Source of the DNA: Prosthecobacter debontii
Lineage (GTDB): Bacteria; Verrucomicrobiota; Verrucomicrobiia; Verrucomicrobiales; Akkermansiaceae
NCBI GenBank assembly: GCA_945883455.1
Contig: CAMCXJ010000034.1
Span: 1 to 15,545 of the forward strand
Reading direction: 5' to 3'
DNA length: 15,545 bases
The notes beneath the pieces were generated by a model that saw only the letters and a program-made list of their open reading frames with translations, ran no database searches and was not told the DNA's origin. Shown here piece after piece: positions 6,946 through 11,811 of the stretch. Within the stretch, counting starts at the first letter, position 1; every line of letters starts with the position of its first letter. A program made the translations under genes and the position numbers.

Positions 6946-7566
6946 TTGTTTGGCGGCGTTTACTTTCTGATCTACAAAGGTCCAAAAGAGGTAGCGGGAG
7001 CTACCAAAGACGGCGTGGTTGAAGCCGCTAACTCTGGTTACGACCTTCTGAAGCGAGGCGGCAAGGACATCTATCAGGCGTTGCAGTTCGAGCCGAAGGT
7101 GATCATTGGATCTTCTACTGTCCATGGACCAGCCACCAAAGAGACTGAAGTTGTGACAGCTTCGAAGTCATTTCAGCACACCTACACCTACAAGGCGACA
7201 TGGGCCGGCAGCACCAAGCTCCTCGAACTGAAGGGTGATTTCACCGCGAAGGCCGGATTTCCTTTGGATGATTCATTCAGCATGGTCATCTCCGAGGATG
7301 GCCGGACCGTCACTCTGCGACACAAAGACCCCGATATTATTTCGTGCGAGTTGACCAAGCTCCACGTTCTTAAGGACGAGGGTGGATGGTGGAATAAGAT
7401 TCAGCCAGAGGAGCGCGAGTCCGCGCAGAACGAGCTCTTGCGGCAAGCACGCAAGGCGGCCCTTGATCCGGATCTGATGGAGACCGCCACCGAGAATCTG
7501 CTCGAACGTCTTGCCCCTCTCCAGAATCAGTATTCGTTTGAGACGAAGAGCGAGGTTATCCCATGA
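6946..7566 (+). CDS. DUF4230-like membrane-anchored protein, start probably frameshifted
   Basis: Function unknown. The body resembles DUF4230 proteins: a beta-rich part (TKETEVVTASKSFQHTYTYK... LLELKGDFTAKAGFPLD) followed by WWNKIQPEERESAQNELLRQARKAA, a helix-rich tail usual in that family. The frame can only start at TTG 6946, which cuts into a transmembrane helix whose coding continues upstream (AIGIAISLVIVALFGGVYFLIY from 6910). An ATG at 6881 begins MNQSKSTHT in another frame and then stops at TAG 6908. One added base near 6907 would join it to the helix and give a natural N-terminus. So either a 1-nt deletion or a sequence error damages the start. It overlaps the next gene by 4 nt (ATGA) and lies in integron cassette 1. 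Confidence 0.65.
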   Translation: MFGGVYFLIYKGPKEVAGATKDGVVEAANSGYDLLKRGGKDIYQALQFEPKVIIGSSTVHGPATKETEVVTASKSFQHTYTYKATWAGSTKLLELKGDFTAKAGFPLDDSFSMVISEDGRTVTLRHKDPDIISCELTKLHVLKDEGGWWNKIQPEERESAQNELLRQARKAALDPDLMETATENLLERLAPLQNQYSFETKSEVIP

Positions 7567-7784
7567 GGGCGATCAAGGGCACATTCGTTTTGCTGATCGG
7601 CCTGCTGTCGGCCGCATACTTGGCGAATATTGGAGCGGGCGTGATTGAGCTTATCCCGGACAATTTCCCCGTGCTCGGCAACATCGATGAAGCAGGCGCA
7701 ACACTGTTGCTACTCAATTGCCTAGCATACTTCGGCATCAATCTCGGAAGACGCACTACCCCACTAAGAAATGAAGAAGGCTAA
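7563..7784 (+). CDS. Small DUF1232-like membrane protein
   Basis: A 73-aa protein with two hydrophobic segments (about 5-25 and 45-60) around IELIPDNFPVLGNIDEAG, which strongly recalls the DUF1232 (YkvA-like) core motif LIPDFIPVLGYLDDxG. Biochemical function of the family is unknown. The ATG overlaps the stop of the upstream DUF4230-like gene (ATGA), indicating translational coupling and a joint role in or at the membrane. Its TAA stop lies inside the R'' box of the attC, as is common for cassette genes. N- and C-terminal flanks are shorter than in many DUF1232 proteins. Confidence 0.65.
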   Translation: MRAIKGTFVLLIGLLSAAYLANIGAGVIELIPDNFPVLGNIDEAGATLLLLNCLAYFGINLGRRTTPLRNEEG

Positions 7785-7907
7785 CAAGACGAGACACAGC
7801 AACCCCTATCAGCCGCCCTGTTTACATGATCTACTGTAATTCCAACCTCCACCCCGTGATCGACGCTCGCCCCCGCTGATAGGGTTGCGTGCTCTTTGAC
7901 GTTGTGC
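7779..7907 (+). repeat. attC site 1 (closes cassette 1)
   Basis: R'' box GGCTAAC (7779-7785) pairs with the cassette's own opening core GTTAGCC (6863). The L'' arm CAACCCCTATCAGC pairs with GCTGATAGGGTTG near 7875-7887, leaving one extra C unpaired in the left arm, like the extrahelical base of attC. R' is GTTGTGC (7901-7907). Total 129 bp. It shares about 106 of 121 positions with attC 2. Confidence 0.82.
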
Positions 7908-7954
7908 AAAAAAATCAAACTGGAAATCTGAGCAGGACAAAGTAGCCTAATCCC

Positions 7955-8161
7955 GTGAGCACATTTACCGAAATACGAGAATCTGTAGTAGGTCTTTCTA
8001 AGCCTGAGCGGGCGGAATTGGCCGTTTTACTCCTTGGGAGCCTCGATGACACCCACTACTGGGTTGACGATGAAGAGGTCGATCAGCGGTCTGAGGAGAT
8101 GGACTCTGGAGCCGTTCTTGGTGTGACCAAGGAGGAATTCCGCAAGCTTTGCGGGCGATGA
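7955..8161 (+). CDS. Antitoxin, addiction-module (Unstab_antitox) family
   Basis: A 68-aa acidic protein of the type found upstream of RelE/ParE toxins (PF09720-like). Visible signature: an N-terminal helix, then LSKPERAELAVLLLGSLDD (residues about 14-32) and a charged tail rich in Glu/Asp that would wrap the toxin. It starts with GTG at 7955; there is no in-frame ATG and no clear Shine-Dalgarno sequence. The stop overlaps the toxin start (ATGA at 8158-8161), so translation is coupled. It probably neutralises the toxin encoded next and represses the shared promoter. It sits in integron cassette 2, 47 nt after the upstream attC. Confidence 0.82.
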   Translation: MSTFTEIRESVVGLSKPERAELAVLLLGSLDDTHYWVDDEEVDQRSEEMDSGAVLGVTKEEFRKLCGR

Positions 8162-8463
8162 GCGGCAGCATGAAGCCACTTATCATCCATCCCAGTGCAG
8201 CGAAGGATACGCGTGATATCGCTGCGATGTATGCGGAGGTATCCGATGAGTTGCGTGACAAGTTTTGGAGGGAGATTGATGATGCAATCGAATACATTGA
8301 GCAGTATCCCGAGAGACATCATTTCGACCCAAGCGGGAGAAGAAGGAGCAATCTCAAACGGTTTCCATACCACATTCTATTTGAAGAACGTCTTGAGTGC
8401 AATCGAGTCATGGTGATACGGCACCATCACCGCAATCCTCGCTACGGACTACAAAGAAGATAA
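8158..8463 (+). CDS. RelE/ParE family toxin
   Basis: A 101-aa type II toxin of the RelE/ParE superfamily. The fold is visible as an N-terminal strand (LIIHPSAAKDTRDIA), two helices (SDELRDKFWREIDDAIEYIEQYP), the conserved HHFDPSGRRRSNLKRFPYHILFE segment and a C-terminal strand VMVIRHHHRNPRYGLQRR. Whether it cleaves ribosome-bound mRNA (RelE) or poisons gyrase (ParE) cannot be told from sequence. I chose ATG 8158, which overlaps the antitoxin stop; ATG 8170 (MKPLIIHPS) is an alternative. The gene looks intact. It ends just before attC 2 and makes the cassette addictive, which favours retention of the array. Confidence 0.87.
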   Translation: MSGSMKPLIIHPSAAKDTRDIAAMYAEVSDELRDKFWREIDDAIEYIEQYPERHHFDPSGRRRSNLKRFPYHILFEERLECNRVMVIRHHHRNPRYGLQRR

Positions 8464-8468
8464 CAGAA

Positions 8469-8597
8469 GCACAACAAGCCAAGACACAGCAATCCCTATC
8501 AGCCGCCTTGTTTTCATGCTCACCCGTAGTTTCAACATCAACCCCGTCATCGACGCTCGCCCCCGCTGTTAGGGTTGCGTGCTCTTTGACGTTGCTA
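8469..8597 (+). repeat. attC site 2 (closes cassette 2)
   Basis: R'' box GCACAAC (8469-8475) is the exact complement of the cassette's opening core GTTGTGC (7901-7907). CAATCCCTATCAGC pairs with GCTGTTAGGGTTG, with one unpaired T in the left arm and one mismatch. R' is GTTGCTA (8591-8597). It is 129 bp, the same length as attC 1 and near-identical to it, so both cassettes come from the same attC family. Confidence 0.82.
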
Positions 8598-8615
8598 AAA
8601 ATAATCATTGCGCCG

Positions 8616-8642
8616 TAGCCCGAATGCGCTACATTCGAGCTA
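8616..8642. promoter_or_regulatory. Palindrome before the relB-like gene, possible autoregulatory operator
   Basis: Inverted repeat with inner arms CGAATG (8621-8626) and CATTCG (8632-8637) and outer arms TAGC (8616-8619) and GCTA (8639-8642), with a single mismatch between. It ends on the first base of the antitoxin start codon. Ribbon-helix-helix antitoxins usually bind such palindromes to repress their own operon. Confidence 0.45.
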
Positions 8643-8869
8643 TGAAAGAAGCAGTTGTCCGAGCTAGAGTGGAGCCGCGCCTCAAGGAGGAAGCGGAGAA
8701 TGTATTTGATTGCCTGGGTATTTCGACCACCGAGGCGATTCGGATGTTCCTTACGCAGGTGAAGATGCGGCGTGGCTTGCCCTTCGCAGTAGAGATCCCA
8801 TCTGATTCGGATATTTTGCGTTCGGCGACGGCAAGACAAGCAGCACTTGATACATGCTATGACGACTAA
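8642..8869 (+). CDS. RelB/DinJ-like antitoxin
   Basis: A 75-aa ribbon-helix-helix antitoxin. VVRARVEPRLKEEAENVFDCLGISTTEAIRMFLTQV (about residues 5-40) matches the DinJ/RelB DNA-binding half, and RRGLPFAVEIP (44-54) the hinge; the remainder is the toxin-binding tail. I chose ATG 8642 because the family N-terminus begins there; upstream codons run into attC 2. Its stop overlaps the start of the downstream MazF-like gene by 11 nt. The usual partner of DinJ is a YafQ/RelE-type toxin, so pairing with a MazF-like toxin is a hybrid arrangement. A palindrome overlapping the start may be its operator. Confidence 0.83.
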   Translation: MKEAVVRARVEPRLKEEAENVFDCLGISTTEAIRMFLTQVKMRRGLPFAVEIPSDSDILRSATARQAALDTCYDD

Positions 8870-9176
8870 GCCGGGATAAGTATATCGAGTTGATCTTGGT
8901 GCCGGTGGCAAGGTACGGATGATGTTGGTCGTATCACGCGAGGATTCCAACCCGCCGAGGGCGCTCAGTCTTTGTGTGCCGATCACATCCGCATATCGAG
9001 ATTCACCGTACGAGGTAGAATTGCCATCAAGGCCCTTTCTGCGGATAAAGAGCTATGCCAATGTGCAGGGCTTACAAGCTGTTCAGCATCACGAGCTACA
9101 GGGACCAATCGGAACATTTTACGGTAAGGCAATGGATGACGTGCGCGCAGCACTGAGTTATGCGATGGAAATCTAA
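8859..9176 (+). pseudogene. MazF/PemK-like toxin interrupted by an in-frame stop
   Basis: Reads as an mRNA-interferase toxin of the MazF/PemK family. From ATG 8859 the frame gives MTTKPG, then TAA at 8877-8879, then continues as VYRVDLGAGGKVR and MMLVVSREDSNPPRALSLCVPIT... SYANVQGLQAVQHHELQGPIG without further breaks to 9176. The stretch after the stop is needed for the first beta strand of the fold, so the gene appears inactivated by one nonsense change (for example GAA to TAA). Reinitiation at ATG 8919 would give 85 aa lacking that strand. The Pro that usually follows Arg in the RP-x-VVLS motif is Met here. The start overlaps the antitoxin end by 11 nt, supporting 8859 as the original start. 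Confidence 0.75.
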
Positions 9177-9274
9177 GCGAAACAAGTCATGACGCACCAA
9201 CCGGCCAGAAGCTTTTCAATTTCATTTTCAACATCCCTTCAATCGCGCCGGTGGGCGCACATCAAACGTTATGT
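9177..9274 (+). repeat. attC site 3 (closes cassette 3)
   Basis: A left arm (TGACGCACCAACCGGC from about 9190) pairs with a right arm GCGCCGGTGGGCGCACA (9245-9261) with an extra base on the left, between AAC (9181-9183) and GTT (9268-9270). R' is GTTATGT. The R'' box GCGAAAC does not complement the expected opening core GTTGCTA, so this cassette boundary is degraded or the cassette was fused from two. About 98 bp. Confidence 0.6.
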
Positions 9275-9319
9275 AGAAATTTTCTCGCACCAGCGGTAGT
9301 CCGGAGGCAGCGTTGCCGT

Positions 9320-9565
9320 GTGAAGACTACCGCATATTTTCGTTCGATGAAGCTGCGTGCTGATCGGGCTGCGATTACGGATGAATGGATTGAGCGAGTA
9401 ATGACCTCCCCAGCTACACGCGTCGTCCAGCCAGATGGACGAATTCGGCTTTGGGCAAGTATTTCAGAGATGGACAACCGATTTCTAAGGGTTATAGTTC
9501 TCGAAGACGGAGAAACAGTTCACAACGCATTTTTTGACCGCAGATTTAAGACCGATGAAGGCTAG
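9320..9565 (+). CDS. Small DUF4258-like protein, candidate toxin
   Basis: An 81-aa protein beginning with GTG (VKTTAYFRSMKLRADRAAI). Its middle, DEWIERVMTSP, QPDGRIRLWASI and FLRVIVLEDGETVHNAFFDRRF, resembles small proteins that I recall as neighbours of DUF2283 genes and as DUF4258-like; assignment is tentative. The alternating strands ending in HNAFFDR recall the compact fold of RelE-like proteins, but no catalytic residue can be named. GTG 9320 is preferred over ATG 9347 because the KTTAYF start fits remembered homologues; GGAGG lies 13 nt upstream. It overlaps the DUF2283 gene by 11 nt. Found in integron cassette 4. Confidence 0.65.
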   Translation: MKTTAYFRSMKLRADRAAITDEWIERVMTSPATRVVQPDGRIRLWASISEMDNRFLRVIVLEDGETVHNAFFDRRFKTDEG

Positions 9566-9752
9566 ATATTTCCAAGACACCGACACGCTTTATTTCGAGC
9601 TTCGTGCAACCGAGGTGACTGACACCCGTGATCTCGATGATAACACGATCCTTGATTACGATGCTCAGGGTAATGTCGTAGGCATCACGTTGGAGCACGC
9701 TAGATCAAAAATTGGGAGTGACAAAGTGGAGTTTGAGATGATTCCAGCTTAA
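9555..9752 (+). CDS. DUF2283 family protein, candidate antitoxin
   Basis: A 65-aa protein matching the DUF2283 pattern: KARYFQDTDTLYFELRATEVTDTRDLDDNTILDYDAQGNVVGITLEHAR, i.e. a strand, Asp/Asp turn, YFEL strand, then LDYDxxGNVVGI. It is acidic overall. Function of the family is unknown. It starts at ATG 9555 inside the last codons of the upstream gene (11-nt overlap), the same overlap length as in the relB/mazF cassette. Context of toxin-antitoxin cassettes and the tight coupling suggest an antitoxin-like partner, which is inference. Its TAA lies 8 nt before the R'' box of attC 4. Confidence 0.78.
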   Translation: MKARYFQDTDTLYFELRATEVTDTRDLDDNTILDYDAQGNVVGITLEHARSKIGSDKVEFEMIPA

Positions 9753-9760
9753 ATAAAGAC

Positions 9761-9830
9761 GCATAACAATAAAGGGTGCTGCGAATGGGTGAGTGATAAC
9801 GAACCCATTCGACTGCGCCCTTAGTTGAAC
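9761..9830 (+). repeat. attC site 4 (closes cassette 4)
   Basis: R'' box GCATAAC (9761-9767) complements the cassette opening core GTTATGT in 6 of 7 bases. AAGGGTGCTGCGAATGGGT (9772-9790) pairs with the segment ACCCATTCGACTGCGCCCTT (9803-9822) with G-T wobbles and an extra base. R' is GTTGAAC (9824-9830). At 70 bp it is the shortest and most compact attC here and unrelated in sequence to attC 1 and 2. Confidence 0.75.
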
Positions 9831-9860
9831 AAGCCCGGAGCGAGGGTTGGCTCCCGGCTT
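9831..9860. repeat. Hairpin directly after attC 4
   Basis: AAGCCCGGAGC (9831-9841) pairs with GCTCCCGGCTT (9850-9860) with one C-C mismatch and an 8-nt loop. It begins on the base after the R' box. No T-tract follows, so it is not a classical terminator; it could be a folded remnant of another recombination site or end the cassette transcript. Confidence 0.45.
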
Positions 9861-10073
9861 ATGGAATTTGTGTTGGCGGGTTCCCTGCTCGCTCCGATGC
9901 GTGGGAGGCATCGAACGCATTTTCCGGCATATCAGGCGATCATCAACTCGAGTCCCGGCGCCGAGGTCGTGGACTACGCCATCGAGGGTGCACGAACACA
10001 CTTGGGGAATCGCCAGCCACGATTCAATATGAAAGGACTTCTGGCAGGCGGTCTAACACATCTGGGCCCGCTT
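9861..10073. other. Unassigned stretch at the right end of the array
   Basis: About 213 nt with no gene I can support. A plus-strand frame (MEFVLAGSLLAPMRG... NSSPGAEVVDYAIEGAR) stays open but shows no recognisable family and runs into the antisense of the deacetylase. No R'' box GTTCAAC complementary to the GTTGAAC core was found, so a complete fifth cassette is not demonstrated. Confidence 0.4.
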
Positions 10074-10988
10074 TCAAAGTCCGCGGTATTCGGCAGCGAG
10101 GCGTTTCGCGGTGGCGATGGTGTTGCGGTGGAGTTTGGCGGTGAACTCGGGTTGCCGGTTGTAGCCGCCGCCGTAGAGGATGGCGACGGGGATGCGGTTC
10201 TTGATCATGGCGCGCAGCAGCACCTCGTCGCGGCGCTGGATGTCATTGAGGGAAAGGTGCATCTGGCCGAAGCGGTCGTTGCGGTGGTTGTCCGCGCCGG
10301 AGATCCAGATGACGAGATCCGGCGAGAACTTGTCGAGCGAGTCCGCCAGCGTTCGGAAAAGCTCCTGCAGATACATCTCGCCCTCCACATAGCGGACGGT
10401 TTCCACATCAAGGGTGGAGGCGACTTTTTTCGTGGGATAGTTGCGTCCGACGTGGATGGAGTAGGTGAAAACGCGTGGATCATCGCCAAGGAGGGAGGCG
10501 GTGCCGTTGCCTTGGTGCGCGTCGGTATCGACGACCATGACTTTGATGCCCGGGCGCTTATCCTGGAGATCCCGGATGGCGATGGCGATGTCGTTGAAAA
10601 CGCAGTAGCCCTCGCCATGGCCGCGGAAGGCGTGGTGCGTGCCGCCCGCGAGGCAGACGCCCACGCCATCGGTGAGAGCGGCGTTGCAAGCGAGCCGCGT
10701 GGCCTCCACCTCGGTGGCGGAACGGGCGAAAAGGTTTGGCGAGGCGGGCAGCCCGAGCAGGATCTGCTCCTTGCGGCCAAGGAGGTTCGACTGGACTTTC
10801 TCGATGTAGGCTCGGTCGTGGACGCGCAGGATGTGGTGGAAATCCACCGCCTTCACCTCGATGATCTCTTCCGGCCTTAGGATGCCCCCCTGCAGAAGCA
10901 TCTCCTTGGAAACACGGAATTTCTCCATCGGAAACGGGTGTCCGCTCGGCAGATCAAGCTCAAGGGACTCGGAGTAAAAGCAACGCAT
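10074..10988 (-). CDS. Histone deacetylase family protein (AcuC/HDAC-like)
   Basis: A 304-aa zinc amidohydrolase of the arginase/deacetylase fold, acting on acetyl-lysine or acetyl-polyamine type substrates; the bacterial substrate is unknown. Key features: GGTHHAFRGHGEGYCVFND (115-133) with the His118-His119 dyad, VDTDAHQGNG (153-162) with presumed zinc ligands Asp156 and His158, GADNHRNDRFG (231-241) with the third ligand Asp233, and YGGGYN (272-277) with the transition-state Tyr276. All catalytic residues are present. The ATG at 10988 has no Shine-Dalgarno sequence; an AT-rich repeat lies 5-29 nt upstream. It follows tsaB on the same strand after 71 nt. Confidence 0.9.
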   Translation of the reverse strand: MRCFYSESLELDLPSGHPFPMEKFRVSKEMLLQGGILRPEEIIEVKAVDFHHILRVHDRAYIEKVQSNLLGRKEQILLGLPASPNLFARSATEVEATRLACNAALTDGVGVCLAGGTHHAFRGHGEGYCVFNDIAIAIRDLQDKRPGIKVMVVDTDAHQGNGTASLLGDDPRVFTYSIHVGRNYPTKKVASTLDVETVRYVEGEMYLQELFRTLADSLDKFSPDLVIWISGADNHRNDRFGQMHLSLNDIQRRDEVLLRAMIKNRIPVAILYGGGYNRQPEFTAKLHRNTIATAKRLAAEYRGL

Positions 10989-10993
10989 GGGGG

Positions 10994-11017
10994 AAACTTT
11001 AAATTTTAAACTTTAAA
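10994..11017. promoter_or_regulatory. AT-rich direct repeat upstream of the deacetylase gene
   Basis: AAACTTTAAA occurs at 10994-11003 and again at 11008-11017, separated by TTTT. The stretch stands out from its GC-rich surroundings and contains TTTAAA hexamers that could serve as -10 elements for the minus-strand deacetylase gene. No matching -35 is obvious. Confidence 0.35.
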
Positions 11018-11059
11018 CATCAAGGAAGAGTCCGGGCAGGCTGCGAGGTTCGTGTTGCC

Positions 11060-11710
11060 TCATTGCCGCCCGTAGGTTGCCTTCTTGGAAGCGGTGATAT
11101 GCGGCTGGGCGAGATAGATCGGCTGCGGGGTGCGCCCGGCCCAGATGGCGCGATCCTGCGGCGTGGCATTGTGCCACGCCTGCCACAGCCCGACCGCGGA
11201 GGGCAGGGCGAACGGGATCTCGCGGCCAACAAATCGATCCGACGAGGAAACGCGAACCGCCGCCTCACCCGCGAGACGAAGGGCGGAGTCCAGCCCGGAC
11301 GCATCCGTCAAAGTGAGCCCGCCGGACAGCCGGCCTTGGTCAATGTTCGCTAGCCAGAAAGAGCCGCGCCTTGCGTCTCCCACCACGAGGCATTTGCCGC
11401 CGGAAAGTGCCGCGGGCACGGCGAGAATGGAGGGTATGGCCACCGCTTTGCAGCCCGCCACCAGAGCGGCTCCCTGCGCCGCCGCTACGCCCACCCGGGT
11501 GCCGCTGTAACTGCCCGGCCCGCTACCCACCAGGACGGCGTCGAAGGATTTCCCGCCGTGGATCCTTACGATCTCCGCCAGCGGCGCGAAGAGCAGCGCA
11601 TTGTGCCGGCGGTCGCTCAGGAAGCTTTTTTCCGCGACGATCTCGCCATCCACAGCGAGCGCGACCGAGGCCGCCTCGGTGGAGGTTTCGATGATAAGCA
11701 CCGCGTGCAT
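11060..11710 (-). CDS. tsaB: tRNA t6A modification protein TsaB
   Basis: Partner of TsaD and TsaE in forming threonylcarbamoyl-adenosine at position 37 of ANN-decoding tRNAs. TsaB (YeaZ) has an ASKHA fold that scaffolds TsaD. The 216-aa length fits the family (E. coli 231). Seen: MHAVLIIETSTEAASVAL at the N-terminus (ASKHA phosphate-1-like), SDRRHNALLFAPLAEIV (32-48) and GSGPGSYSGTRVG (62-74), equivalent to the GPGSFTGxRIG signature. The rest is the degenerate C-terminal lobe. It is divergent from lptF/G with 101 nt between, which should hold both promoters. RimI or TsaD, frequent neighbours, are not in the window. Confidence 0.9.
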   Translation of the reverse strand: MHAVLIIETSTEAASVALAVDGEIVAEKSFLSDRRHNALLFAPLAEIVRIHGGKSFDAVLVGSGPGSYSGTRVGVAAAQGAALVAGCKAVAIPSILAVPAALSGGKCLVVGDARRGSFWLANIDQGRLSGGLTLTDASGLDSALRLAGEAAVRVSSSDRFVGREIPFALPSAVGLWQAWHNATPQDRAIWAGRTPQPIYLAQPHITASKKATYGRQ

Positions 11711-11811
11711 GGGCGCAGGCTACGCGGAAACAGCTTGTGGCAAACCCCAAACTTCGGCGAGGCCGCCATCTTGCCACTTGCAACTTCGCAGGCGGGTCGT
11801 GAGGCTCTGCC

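Larger units (their letters stand above)
6046..9830 (+). mobile_element. Chromosomal integron: intI remnant, attI-like site, four cassettes
   Basis: The layout is that of an integron: integrase gene on the minus strand, leader with attI-like GTTAGCC at 6863, then cassettes on the plus strand separated by attC-like palindromes. Predicted cassettes, cut between G and TT of each core site, are 6864-7901, 7902-8591, 8592-9268 and 9269-9824. Cassette-opening bases are complementary to the R'' box closing the same cassette in three of four cases, which is the hallmark of circularised cassettes. Each cassette holds two overlapping small genes on the plus strand. The integrase is broken, so movement would need an integrase supplied in trans. 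Coordinates of the right end are uncertain because 9825-10073 may hold a fifth, gene-less cassette. Confidence 0.82.

Noticed and set aside
7779..8597. The two similar 129-bp repeats as a CRISPR or insertion-sequence pair
   Set aside because: Only two long copies, each with internal dyad symmetry and cassette-specific ends, and no transposase or cas gene; attC explains them better.
9825..10880. 351-codon plus-strand frame opposite the deacetylase gene
   Set aside because: Most of it is antisense to the deacetylase, whose zinc ligands and catalytic motifs are all intact on the minus strand.
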